Source: Mimachlamys varia
Lineage: Eukaryota; Mollusca; Bivalvia; Pectinida; Pectinidae
Assembly: GCA_947623455.1 (NCBI GenBank)
Contig: OX392533.1
Span: forward strand, 31,184,229-31,248,228
Direction of reading: 5' to 3'
DNA: 64,000 bases
In this document: positions 12,076-22,730 of the stretch, one piece after another
Layout: every line of letters begins with the position of its first letter
Position numbering within the stretch: the first letter of the stretch is position 1
The notes under the pieces: generated by a model
Databases searched by the model: none
The model's input: only the letters and a program-made list of their open reading frames with translations
What the model was told of the DNA's origin: nothing
Translations under genes and position numbers: made by a program

Positions 12076-13364
12076 TACTAAATTTTCAATGTTTGTGTTA
12101 GGTTCATATTTGGTAAAAGCTAAACCAAAAATAAAATTATTTCAAGTTTCATTCACCTACAGTTGACAAATGAAGAGTTGGTGACAGGTTCGATGACGTA
12201 AATTTGACATCATTCATCTCTCGTGAGAGTTGAGAAGTTGAAAGTTTTGTTTTCTAAATGGCGACTATGTTGGCCATATGGGTTTGCAGACCGACCCATA
12301 AAATAACACTTATGTAGGACCAGTTCAGGCAAGGTTAAGCTCATTTAAATTGGCGGAACTTAAAAATAAGTCTATAATCTGTGTTGTGCAGGAAATCATA
12401 TCATAAAATGGCCGTCGTGACCGCCAAAATGAACTGTCAGCGCCGAAATATAACACTTTGTTGGGTTCTTTCCCTTTACATACTCACCGATATTCAGCTC
12501 AAGAGCACCAGTGAAACTTGAAAATAAGTTTTTTGTTTTAAAATGGCGGTCATATTGGATTTCGGAGCAGCCCGAAAAGTAAATAACACTTGGTTTAGAT
12601 CATCTCAGGCAAGTATAAGATCAATACCATTGATGGAGCCTAAAATGTGAAATATGTACGACAACGAACCAAACACGATGACTATAGGTCATCCCGACCC
12701 TTCGGCTGGGATTAACTAAAACGTTTGTGTCTAGGATTGCAGTTTTATGAAGGGACAGAACATATTTTCCGGAGTGCATTAGTAAGCGTAAGAAACACAT
12801 CCTAGTCGCCGTTGCAGTTAAAAACAAATTGTAGTGGAGGCACATTTCACAAGAAAACTACTAAATGTAAATTTTCTACTGTTTTGCTTGCAATGGATGA
12901 CGCATTAAATATAGCTCATACTGTCTTACCCAAGTAATTATTGCTACAAGCGTTCAGCTTTCATATTAACATGAATAGTCATTTTAGGTTTAGTGTGCTT
13001 GCCTGAGTGTCTATACGCCGGAGTTGGTATGTTAGTACGTTTTCCTTTTTATGATAACGCTAATCTGATGTCGAATTTAGAGCGCTACCGCAATAAAATA
13101 TCACAACATTTCACACTGTTACATATACATTTTTTTGTAAGGGTCAACGGGCAAACCAGTTGTTGAGCCCATTAAACCTAATAATAATGATAACAAATAC
13201 AAACTAGAATTTGTTTCTGAACAATTTGACGGGCTTTTCACACCTATGTCAGATTTTGTCTTTGGTAAAAAGGAAGGTAACTCTTACATATTTTAACAAC
13301 TACTTCTATTTTACCACTGATAGACAGTAAACCATTTTTATACAAAGAATATAAAGGGGAATTT
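12076..13364. other. non-coding with a dispersed-element end at ~12665-12715
   Basis: GACTATAGGTCATCCCGACC followed by CTTCGG at 12680-12705 matches the terminus at 32425-32455 of the element at 31489-32464. About 400 bp upstream hold several short ATGGCGG- and ATGGCCG-containing stretches. No gene seen. Confidence 0.45.
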
Positions 13365-15720
13365 TCAAAATGGCGTACTACCATAACCGGAAGTGCTATC
13401 AAGACACCGAAGGTATCAATATCATCGGAATGACATACTCTATTGATCTGTAGACAAAGTTTTCAAAAATAATGAAAAATGAAAAATTTCTAATAATAAA
13501 TTAATTTTGACCTTGACCCCTCTTTTTTTAGAAAACATATTTTGTGATAATTTGTAGAAGAAAAAAGTTGTCCCCAAATGAATTCTACAATAAGATACCT
13601 TTGTAACATCTGCACATTAAACAGTTGCTGAGATAAAGCCATTTTAACATTTTAAGGTAAGACGTCATGGCGGCCATCTTGGAATTTGGATCAACTCTAA
13701 AATTGCAAACTTTTCTCGGGACTACCTCAGGTCGATTTTAGACAAGTTTGATATGAATTCCAATGATGGATTTGAGAAGAAGCTTAAAATATAAAACATT
13801 TTTTTAAATAGAATATTTAGGGAAATTTTCAAAATGGCTTACTACCTTAACCAGAGTTGCTATCAAGACACCGAGGGTATCAATATCATCGGAATGACAT
13901 ACTCTATTGATCTCCAGAAGAAGTTTTTCAAAATAGTAAAAAATTCTAAAAATTCTAAAAATAGATTAACTTTGACCTTGACCCCTCTTTTTTACAAGAC
14001 ATATTTTTTGATAACTTGTAAAGTTGTCCCCAGATGTATTCTACAATAAATACCTTTGTAATATCTGTACATGAACTAGTTTTTAAGATTTAGCCATTTT
14101 AACATTTTAAAGTATGACGTCATGGCGGCCATCTTGGATTTTGGATTAACGTTAAAATATCAAACTTTAGTCGGGACTATCCCACGATCATTTTAGATTA
14201 GTTTGGGCTGAATCCCACTGGTAGAATTTGAGAAGAAGTTTAAAATGTAGAACGATTTTTAATATAGAATATATAGAGAAATGTTCAAAATGGCGCAATA
14301 CCTTAACCGGAAGTGCTATCAAGACACCGAAGGTATCAATATCATCAGAATGACATACGCTATTGATCTGTAGAAAAAGTTTTAAAAAATAATGAAAAAT
14401 GAAAATTTTCTGAAAATAGATTAACTTTGACCTCCGCTGCGAATTTTTACGAGAAATATTTTGTAATAACTTATAGAACAAGAAATTGTTCCCCAGATAT
14501 AATCTACAATAATATATCTTGGAAACATCTGGACATTAAACGGTTATTGAGATATAGCCATTTTAACATTTTAAAGTATGACGTCATAGCGGCAATCTTG
14601 GATTTTGAATCAATTTAAAAATATCAAACTTTAGTCGGGACTATCCCACGATCATTTAAGACAAGTTTGCACTGAATCCCAGTCTTAGCAATTGAGAAGA
14701 AGTTTAAAATGTAAAACGATTTTTAATATAGAATATATTGGGAAATGTTCAAAATGGCGTAATACCTTAACCGGAAGTGTTATCCAGACACCGAAGGTAT
14801 CAATGTTATCAGAATGACATACTTAAGGATAACGTAACACACACATATGCTGCATCTCTTAAATTTAGTAATAGATACAACAGAAAAAGTTTTCAAAAAT
14901 AATGAAATATGAAAAATTTCTAAAAATAGATTAACTTTGACCTCTGCTGCGCTTTTTTTACGAGAAATATTTTGTAATAAGTTGTAGGAGAAAAAACTTT
15001 TCCTTAGATGTTATCTACAATAATATACATTTGAAACATCTGGACATAAAACGGTTAATGAGATATAGCCATTTTAACATTTTAAAGTATGACGTCATAG
15101 CGGCCGTCTTGGATTTTGAATCAATTAAAAAATATCAAACTTTAGTCGGGACTATCCCACGATTATTTTTGACAAGTTTGAGCTGAATCCCAATGTTGGA
15201 ATTTGAGAAGAAGTTTTAAATGTGAAACATATTTTTATATACGATATATAAGGAAATTTTCAAAATGATGCACTACCTTAACCGTAAGTGCTATCAAGAC
15301 ACTGAAGGTATCAATTTTATCGGAATGGCAAACTCTATTGATCTGTTGAAAAAAACATCAAAAATCAAAAATAATGAAAAAATTCTAAAAATAGTTTACT
15401 TTGACCTCTGCCGCGCTTTTTTACAAGACATATCGACTTGTCGATGAAGAAACTTTTCCCCAGATGTAATCTACAATAATATACCTTTGAAACATCTGGA
15501 CATTAAACGGTTATTGAGATATAGCCATTATTTTAACAAGTTTGAGCTGAATCCCACTGGTGGAATTTGAGAAGTTTTAAATGGGAAACGGTTTTTTATA
15601 TAGATTATAGAGGGGAAAATTCAAAACGGCGCATACTGGAAACCACACGGTTACAGAAAAACTGAAAACACCAAACTCATCAGAATGACATTTTGTATTG
15701 ACTAGTGAACAATTTTCAAA
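13365..15720 (+). repeat. degenerate tandem repeat, ~460-bp unit, about 5-6 copies
   Basis: The landmark CAAAATGGCGTACTACC plus AAGTGCTATCAAGACACCGA starts units at about 13368, 13830, 14286, 14750 and 15262, with a decayed one near 15622. Each full unit later carries TGACGTCATGGCGGCC and ATCTTGGATTTT (13663, 14114, 14578, 15089). Copy 4 has a short insertion (about 14828-14878) related to the repeat at 6665. The frame opening MAYYLNQSCYQDTEG is kept in some units but ends in T/A-rich junk, so it is not called a gene. Confidence 0.9.
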
Positions 15721-16639
15721 AAAATGAATTTTTTTTATTTTATTAATTTTAGAAATTTTGACCCAATGGTGAACTTTTTTTGTACCTATATGTTTGACAA
15801 AAAAAGCTAGATTTGGCATATGCCTACAATAATATCATTACAGAAGCTCTTAACAACAAACGGTTTTTGAAATATGACTGTTTTAAGGATCTGCTCTTGT
15901 GAGGTTTCAATCTTGTTCAAATCTCGTTTTGATCTCACGTGAGATATGTTCGTAATATCTAACAATGCATTATCAATTTTGATAGCAAATATGCATCTGA
16001 AAAATGTAGCAAAAAATAGATGTCTGTTGTTGTTTGTAGAACTTTTTTTTGAAAATAAGTATTTCTATGTAAGTCTTGCACTTCACGAATGGCAAATATT
16101 ATGTTTTTTAGCTTGATTTAATCGTCAGTGTGTCGCCATTTTTCATTAAAAAGCAAATATTATGCAACAAAGGTATTTTATTTATATTTTTGCTATTTTT
16201 TTCAGATATCTAATGTAACTGAAGCTATTTTGATGTTTGATCGGCAAAAAAATCTAAAAATGTTTGTCGCCACAATTTTTTTTATAAAGCATTAAATCTG
16301 CAAAATATGATGAAAAATTGACTATTTTCTCATTGAAAAATAAGGGGTAGGGGTAACCAAGATTTATTTTTTGAGAAAAAAAAATATTTAAAGACCTTTT
16401 ACTTTCATAACTAATAAGAAAATTCTATTTTTGTCAAATCTGCAAACTTTCATACATATCTGATTATAAATCTGGAAGATATTGCATGAAATTGTCCTGC
16501 GATTGGGTCAAAACAGCATTTTTCACATAAAATGTTTTGCTCGTTTTGGTATTCTTTGACCGAGCATAGCACAAAAACGAGTTCACTACCATATATTTCT
16601 TTTTACATTTTCTGTTTTGCAATGAACTCCCTTTTTCAA
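15721..16639. other. AT-rich non-coding
   Basis: T/A-rich with no protein homology seen. It continues loosely from the tandem repeat. Confidence 0.4.
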
Positions 16640-17036
16640 CAAGAATTACACGTAATTGTATGTCTCGCCTTTCCAGCTTTGCCGATAATATTTAAGTCCC
16701 AACATAAAAATTAGTATGACAAAATACATACAGCAAGATTATATCTGTAACATAGCCAAGTTTCAATTTAACTACATATCAATAACACTATAAAAAGTGG
16801 ACTTTAACGCAAATTCTCAAAATTCCCATGTTTTTGCCCCAAAACCTGTAGCACGATTTCATTTAAATTGAGGTCAGGTATTAAGTATGATGGTTTGAAC
16901 AATGTGACCAACTTTCAATTCAATTGGATAATTATAACACTGTGAAAAGTGGACTTTAACGCAAATGTTGACGCCGCCGCCTGAAAAGTAACACCCAAGT
17001 CTCGCTTTCTCGACTATCGTCGAGGCGAGACAAAAA
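16640..17036. mobile_element. non-autonomous element ending GTCTCGCC / GGCGAGAC, short copy
   Basis: Left part: ACAAGAATTACACGTAATTG, a palindrome, followed at once by TGTCTCGCCTTTC. Right part: GTCGAGGCGAGACAAAAAC. GTCTCGCCT (16662) and AGGCGAGAC (17023-17031) form an inverted repeat, with the palindrome lying outside one arm only. Inside is one unit of the AAAAGTGGACTTTAACGCAA repeat. A longer relative is at 26650-27518. The layout (asymmetric inverted repeat, palindrome, then CTTGT read in reverse) suits a non-autonomous Helentron-like element. There is no coding capacity. Confidence 0.75.
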
Positions 17037-18349
17037 CGTACATCAGGAAAAAAAGTTAGTCGTCAGAAAATTTTGACTTTTCACAAGAGAAGTTCATGGT
17101 GGCCATCTTGGATTTTTGACCTACTTCAAAATACCGAGGTTGACACTGTTACATACTCATCTATAATATGCATAAAGATTATTAATATATCCCTCATAGA
17201 TTAAAAGATATAGACGCCACAAAGTTCGTGGGAAGAATATTAAGAATAAGAAACGGAACAGAAACAAATATATGAGAAAAATAGTTTGATACAGGAAAAT
17301 ATTGACTTCTCAGGTGTACACCCTGTTAACTAGACCTTTAAAGTTGACCCCATATTTTTAAGACTGAAAAATGGCAGTTTACTTTATGTAGGTGCATGCT
17401 ACTTTGAACATTGGCTTCATGATACATAGACATTATCTGAGGATCAAAATGAATCAATGTATACGAACAGTTTCACATCATTATCTTGAACATGTATATC
17501 TTGAAGACTCCGTTTAATTAGGGTAGAAGACTTTACCCACCAAAACTTTACATTGAACATCGACTTCAATGAATGAGGTTTTACTATGTTTTTTTTAGGT
17601 AATAGGTCAACTGAGATGTTTTGGCATTTCAAATTTGAATGATTTCAAAGATGGTTAATGTACATTGAAAAATAAATATCAACAAATTGTGTTCCTTTTC
17701 AACATTTTATTCATACATTTTCTTGCAACATGCATATTTTTTAAAGATAATGACATGGAATTTACAAACAAGCATTAAATAATAAAAAAATCTATTTTTG
17801 CTTTATTCAGTTAATATTTCATAAAAATAGAAGCGTTGAATACATCATTTTTGCACCACAGTGTTTATGTTGAGTTAGATCCAATGTACATAACATGATA
17901 TTTTCAACAAGTCATTTATACTTGCAACAAGGTAAAATCTGTCAAATGATAATTTTGATATTAATTTTAACATGTGTACTACAGAAAATAAACAAAAGGA
18001 AACATAACTACTCAAACCAAATATAATAATATAAATATTAAGAAATGACAGAAAGAGTTATGATATTATATTTACTATTGAACACCACGTGACCATTTCA
18101 AGCGTGAAAGACAGTCAGATGTCATCAGGAAAGTTGAGATTTGGAGTCGCCAATAAATATGGATTGATATTGTTGTGGTTATTACTCAGATAATGGAATG
18201 TTTATCTTTTGTGTTTTTTTTTACATACCAGAGTTCATGCGATACATTATAAAATTGATCTATTATTATTCAAAAACATTTTAATGAAATGAACAATTTT
18301 AGTGATTCAAAATGTGTTTTAGTGATTATGTAATAAAACAAGTATATCT
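17037..18349. other. AT-rich non-coding
   Basis: GTTCATGGTGGCCATCTTGG at 17092 is a single copy of the YY1-like block found in the 13-15 kb tandem repeat. Otherwise nothing recognisable. Confidence 0.4.
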
Positions 18350-18485
18350 TGGGTATCTGTGTAATAGTCCAGAATATTTTACCCTCGGTACTGGTAATCG
18401 ACCGATGTTCTATTGCACAAGGCTGAAGGCATACCTCGTGTCAAATATTCAGGACTATTGCACAGACACCTATGATATATTTGTA
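18350..18485. repeat. short foldback repeat
   Basis: GGGTATCTGTGTAATAGTCC (18353) is inverted as GGACTATTGCACAGACACCT (18452-18471), followed outward by AT-rich flanks. Stem about 30 bp, loop about 65 bp. MITE-like; no target duplication seen. Confidence 0.7.
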
Positions 18486-19139
18486 TAATATAGTATATAA
18501 ATCTATACATACATTATAATCATGAATTATTGTGGGATACAATTATAGTAGAAATAGTACTTTTTTTCTCTTCCCCCCCCCCCCCAATACTCGTTATTGG
18601 CTCATTTATTTATCGGTTTTGTATAAACATTTCTTTATTCTTGAGATTTTTAGTTTCTTTTTTTTTTTTATATACGAGTATATGTGTTTGTTATTAAGCA
18701 CAAATATAGACATATACCAATAAAACAATTAAACATTATGATAATATAATTCATGTTAGAATAATTGGTGCTTAGATCAATTAGCAACGAGCCATTTCAG
18801 CATCGTTTGGTTTTTATATGCATACATGTCTTATTTCAGTTTTTCCTAATTTGTCTTTGCTCGTTTTTTTTTCATTAAGTCAGATTTACATCCATTATCC
18901 GCTCCCAACTCGTATACCGCATTCGACTCCCTTTCTCACAGTAATGAACTTTCATACTCTCTCCCTAGACATATTTTTTCATTCTCTTTCACTCTCGCTT
19001 GTGTGTTAAATATTCCTGGTGAATTAGTCATTGATGTTAGTTTTATTTGTCTATATTTGTTAGTTCTGTATTTATTTTTTTTTCTCGAATTTATGGATAT
19101 TTATAAGAAACACTTTCCCACCTTTGTGAATTCGTCCAA
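18486..19139. other. AT-rich non-coding with homopolymers
   Basis: Poly-C at about 18574-18586 and poly-T at 18659-18669. Two ~63-codon frames are low-complexity F/L/S-rich artefacts. Confidence 0.4.
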
Positions 19140-19261
19140 CTGTTGTTCCCCATGACTTATTGCGGGTAAACCCCAGTCTGCGCATGCGGAATGTCGCGAT
19201 CAATGCCTGCAGTACAGTTAGTTGACCACCTCTGTACTTGTATTGCCATTTAAAAAGACAG
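19140..19261 (+). promoter_or_regulatory. candidate promoter / noncoding first exon with splice donor
   Basis: A short CpG-containing island in AT-rich surroundings. CTGCGCATGCGGAAT at 19178-19192 matches the NRF1 palindrome. About 70 bp further, AAAAAGACAG is followed by GTGAGTG, a strong donor (GT at 19262). This is the usual look of a start site with an untranslated first exon reading right. No transcript evidence is available. Confidence 0.4.
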
Positions 19262-19341
19262 GTGAGTGTTTAAATAAACACTTTTCGTTGATTGCTTAAT
19301 ATATGCGTTCTTAAATCTAAATATATATATGTATATATGTA

Positions 19342-19574
19342 TGGGGCGCCGTTTTACTATTTATTAACAAAACTGGATATCCAAAAATACATGGAATTTT
19401 GGGTATTCATAAATAATTTTTGGATGTCCAAAAATAGAATTTTGGATATCTTTAATTCAAAAAAATTAAAGTTTTTCAAAATTCGAATTAAGGATATCCA
19501 AAAATGATTTATGGATACCCATAATTCGAATTTTGGACATCCTGTTTTGTAAATAAACAGTTAAACAGGCCCCA
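19342..19574. mobile_element. TA-target palindromic element, copy A
   Basis: Starts TGGGGCGCCGTTTTACTATT after TA (19340-19341) and ends AAACAGGCCCCA before TA (19575-19576). The ends are inverted copies, continuing inward to AACAAAACTGGATATCC. The interior is a chain of GGATATCC palindromes separated by A/T-rich spacers with no coding capacity. The TA flanks suggest a Tc1/mariner-type target, but the interior gives no relationship. Confidence 0.75.
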
Positions 19575-19576
19575 TA

Positions 19577-19960
19577 TGCGCCGTTTTACTATTCATTAAC
19601 AAAACTGGATATCCAAAATTCGAATTATGGATATAATCAAATTTACGGATATCCATAATTCAAATTTTGGATATCCGTAAATAATTTTGGATATCCTTAA
19701 TTAAATTTGAATTCCTTAATTGTTTCTGGATATCCAAACTTCGCATTATTGATATCCATAAATGATTTTTAGATATCCAAAAATCGAATTATGGATATCC
19801 AAAAATATATGGAATTTATTCGAATTATGGATATCCACAATTCAATTTTTGGATATCAATAAATTATTTTTGGATATCCTAAATTCAAAGCATATAAAGA
19901 TATCCATAATTCAAATTTATGATACCCAGTTTTGTTAATAAATAGTAAAACAGCGCCCCA
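19577..19960. mobile_element. TA-target palindromic element, copy B
   Basis: Starts TGCGCCGTTTTACTATTC (three G lost relative to copy A) and ends AATAGTAAAACAGCGCCCCA before TA (19961-19962). It shares the TA at 19575-19576 with copy A, so the two abut exactly. Its interior has about a dozen GGATATCC-type blocks. Confidence 0.75.
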
Positions 19961-20769
19961 TATCTATGAAGTGTTAACAATATTAGGCTTAAATCAAATT
20001 GATTGAACTGTAATGTATATGGCCACTCTACCTTGTGGGCCTAACCATACATTATCATCATCATCATCATTCAAACCAAGTTTAAAATATTTCCAACTGA
20101 AAATGAACTAAATATATTCAAAGGTGTCATTTTCCTATATAAACTATGGTAAACTTCATTTTGTTACTAGTGGCGGGAGGGGGGGGGGGGGGGGGGGGTG
20201 AAGTCTGGGGGGCCATGAAATTCACATTTTGATAAGAAGATTGTTGAAATTTTAGTCAATTTGACCCTTTCAAGCCCCTCTCCAGTCCTAGAGTTGGGCC
20301 AGAGTCAACATTCTTTCAAAGTCATACATAAGTTATAGTACAAAACAGAAAATAACAAAACATCTGAGTCTGAAAAAGAAGATTGTTGAAGATTCAACTA
20401 ATTTGACCCCTCTCTCAGGCCCCTAGGGGAATAGGACCATATAATTGACAATTTTAGTGCATTGTTAGCCAGGAAGGTTCCTGCCAAATTTGTTCAGGAG
20501 TTTTTGAGAAGATATTGAAATGTAAATTGTACACGAATGCACGACGACGGACAAAAGACAATTAGAATAGGTCACTAGAGAGTTTGTCTCCTGTGCCCTA
20601 AAAACCAAACGACTTCAATTATTAAAATATTATCCCTAATCTCAATCTTTATAATCAAAAATTATGCATGGCATTTGATTATTACAACATAATATTCTAT
20701 CAAACTTTCTCGTTCCTTGCACATGATTTCTGTTGTTCCAACTAGAATTAAAAAGAGTTGCTTGAAATT
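19961..20769. other. non-coding
   Basis: ATC/CAT microsatellite (20053-20070), poly-G (about 20177-20198), and two related blocks with TTTGACCCxTxTC (20266 and 20401). They probably belong to a degenerate dispersed repeat. Confidence 0.5.
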
Positions 20770-20966
20770 TTAAGAGAAAATATTCATAAACCACTTGCAT
20801 GGTTTCTGGTCATATGTTGTGAAGTAACTTGGTTTCTGCTGTCTTGTTGGTACAGTTATAGTAAAGTCTCTCATTCTTCCTTTGCAATTCACAAATCCAA
20901 CATCATTTTGGTATGTAGGTACATATGCTGTAGATACCAAGTATCCAGGACAGTTTTTGTAATGGA
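20770..20966 (-). CDS. candidate terminal exon, unknown product
   Basis: On the minus strand an acceptor with a T-rich tract ends TTACATTTCAG (AG at 20968-20967). A frame of 65 codons then runs to TAA at 20772-20770. The peptide contains HYKNCPGYLVSTAY, QNDVGFVNCKG and TTYDQKPCKWFMNIF: three Cys, many aromatics, charged residues, not low complexity. No family is recognised. This frame needs two bases of the first codon plus one from the previous exon; the candidate exon at 21157-21262 does not supply that in its best frame, so if they are joined the reading changes and ends after about 20 codons. Confidence 0.35.
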
Positions 20967-21156
20967 CTGAAATGTAATAAAAAAGGAACGATTGTAAAAA
21001 TGTTTGTTAAAATTTCTTGCCATTGGCTATTGTTCAACTCTTTGCTCAAATTCACATAATTGATTAGAGTTTAAAACATATCTATTTAATTCAATTAGGT
21101 ACTGTTGAGTATAACGGTGTTTAAGCCTTTGGAATTAATTACCCAATTAAAATTAC

Positions 21157-21262
21157 CTGAAACTTAAGACCAGTCTGGACATGAGGAACAAGGTTATCAA
21201 CCGATGTAATTTCTGTTTGCAGTGGTACAATGCCATCCATACTCGCAGCACCTCACTATCTC
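21157..21262 (-). CDS. candidate exon, duplicate copy 1
   Basis: Bounded on the minus strand by TTCCTTGCAG (acceptor, ending 21263) and TTTCAG|GTAATT (donor GT at 21156-21155), 106 nt. One frame is fully open (DSEVLRVWMALYHCK...) and is the phase that follows the candidate exon at 22240-22289. Another frame contains ATGGATGGCATTGTACC opening a 28-codon run to the donor. Product unknown. Its near-duplicate at 21875-21991 keeps both splice sites. Confidence 0.35.
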
Positions 21263-21511
21263 CTGCAAGGAAAAATATAAATACCAAAGTTACCGGATGT
21301 AATTCTGTTTCACTTGATCAGGGCATCATATCCTGGTATATCAACAAGAAGTTTTTTCTTTTAAACCTTGGGAAAATCAAATACAAAACTAAAAATATAC
21401 CAAAACGTCAACAAAACAATAATCCTAACTCAAAATAGATTAAACAAAGGGCAAATTATGAAAAGGGAAAGGTTTAAATGGAGACCCCTGCAAAAGTACA
21501 AAAGACAAAGA

Positions 21512-21783
21512 CCTGGACCCGTATTCATGAAACTGTTCTCATGCTCAAGCATGGATTCTGTACTCAAGCCAACTTCCTTGAAACTCTCTTTAATCATGTC
21601 AAAGAGTCAAAAAGTCAATGTAAATGTTGAAATTAGCTTTTGGCTTCATGTCTCTTCAACATTTTCCCAAAACTTTGACAAAGTAAGATTTTTAAAATGA
21701 TTTATAGCCAGGACAAGAAATAAGCCTTGAGCACGAAATCCATGCTTGAGCATGAGAACGGTTTCATGAATACGGGCCCAGGT
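21512..21783. mobile_element. foldback element with ~60-bp inverted repeats
   Basis: CCTGGACCCGTATTCATGAA (21512) and its inverted partner ending TTCATGAATACGGGCCCAGG (21783) extend through the GCTCAAGCATGGATT region. It lies between the two duplicated exon copies. The 110-codon plus-strand frame overlapping it is not supported. Confidence 0.85.
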
Positions 21784-21874
21784 GTTTTCAAAGAGCGTCT
21801 TCTGCCTCATCGACGACACCCGCCATATAAATGTGAATTAATATCTTTTTAAAACTAGATCCAAATAAACTTAC

Positions 21875-21991
21875 CTACAACTTTAGACCGATCTGGGAAC
21901 GAGGAAGAAAGTGTTTCAACTGATGTTCCTTCTGTCTGTGGTCAGGTACAATGTCATCCATACTTGCAGTACCTCACTATCATATTATCTC
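21875..21991 (-). CDS. candidate exon, duplicate copy 2
   Basis: Minus-strand acceptor TTTTCCTTGCAG ending 21992 and donor TTGTAG|GTAAGT (GT at 21874-21873), 117 nt. It is alignable to copy 1 over its whole length with an 8-nt insertion near the start and small indels. In the phase delivered by the candidate exon at 22240-22289 it gives about 12 residues and then TGA; in the ATG frame it gives 28 codons and TAG at the donor. It could be an alternative last exon, a 5'-UTR exon or a decayed duplicate. Confidence 0.35.
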
Positions 21992-22239
21992 CTGCAAGGA
22001 AAATACCAAGGTATTTAAATACCAAATACTTTTTTGAAAACTCGTTTTTAAGCTACCGGACAAAATTCTGTATACAAAAACTGTTTTACTTGATCTTTTA
22101 TCTGGACATTGTATTATAATAAATGTATATCAACTAGATGCTTTGTATTTGAATTTAAAAGTTCACTAAAAACTGCTTTGCTAATATAAAAATATAATAT
22201 ATAAGAGAACTCAGGATCAAGTTATATAATATACACTAC

Positions 22240-22289
22240 CTGTTATGTCATGGAGTTCCTTTTCGTCTAGTTTGCCATCATCAGGACAG
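22240..22289 (-). CDS. candidate exon with half an EF-hand loop
   Basis: 50 nt on the minus strand, from a weak acceptor (AGAATAG, ending 22290) to AACAG|GTAGTG (GT at 22239-22238). The peptide CPDDGKLDEKELHDIT fits positions 3-12 of an EF-hand calcium loop: Asp5, Gly6, Leu8, Asp9 and Glu12 all match. Positions 1 and 3 would come partly from an upstream exon and are not seen. The upstream flank is a minisatellite, so an acceptor there is dubious. Calcium binding is an inference from a short motif. Confidence 0.3.
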
Positions 22290-22299
22290 CTATTCTACT

Positions 22300-22730
22300 G
22301 CCCTGGGTATTCTGCGTGATTGGTGGTACCAAGTTCCAGTCTATTATGGCGATGTCCTCGTTTGGTGATACCAAGTTCCGGTCTGTCGTGGCGATGTAGT
22401 TGTGTATTCTGTGTTATTGTTGGTTCCAAGTTCCGGTCTATAATGGCGCTGCCCTTGTTAATTCATTTTGGATGGTAGTATCCAGCTCCGGTCTGTGGTA
22501 CCGCTGTCCTTGTTTAATATGTGCGAGATGTTGTACCAAGTTTCGGTTTATCATGGCAATGTCCTTGTGTGTTCTATGTGATAGGAAGTACCAAGTTCGA
22601 GACTGTCTTGATGCTGTTCTTGTGAATTATGTGAGAGTGGTGGTACCAAGTTCCGGTCTGTCGTGGATCTTTCCTTTGTGTTCTATATGAGTGGTGGTAC
22701 CAAGTTCCAGTCTGTCGTGGCTTGTACACA
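22300..22730. repeat. minisatellite, ~55-bp unit, 8 copies
   Basis: GTACCAAGTTCCGGTCTGTC and variants recur at about 22326, 22367, 22423, 22479, 22534, 22588, 22643 and 22698. The frames that cross it (repeating RQTGTWYHHS on the minus strand) are by-products. Confidence 0.9.

Noticed and set aside
13834..14049. ORF opening MAYYLNQSCYQDTEG in the 460-bp array
   Set aside because: Recurs only because the unit is tandemly repeated, and other units break it by stops and substitutions.
21368..21700. 110-codon plus-strand frame
   Set aside because: Overlaps the foldback element and an antisense exon candidate; composition low-complexity K/N/Q-rich.
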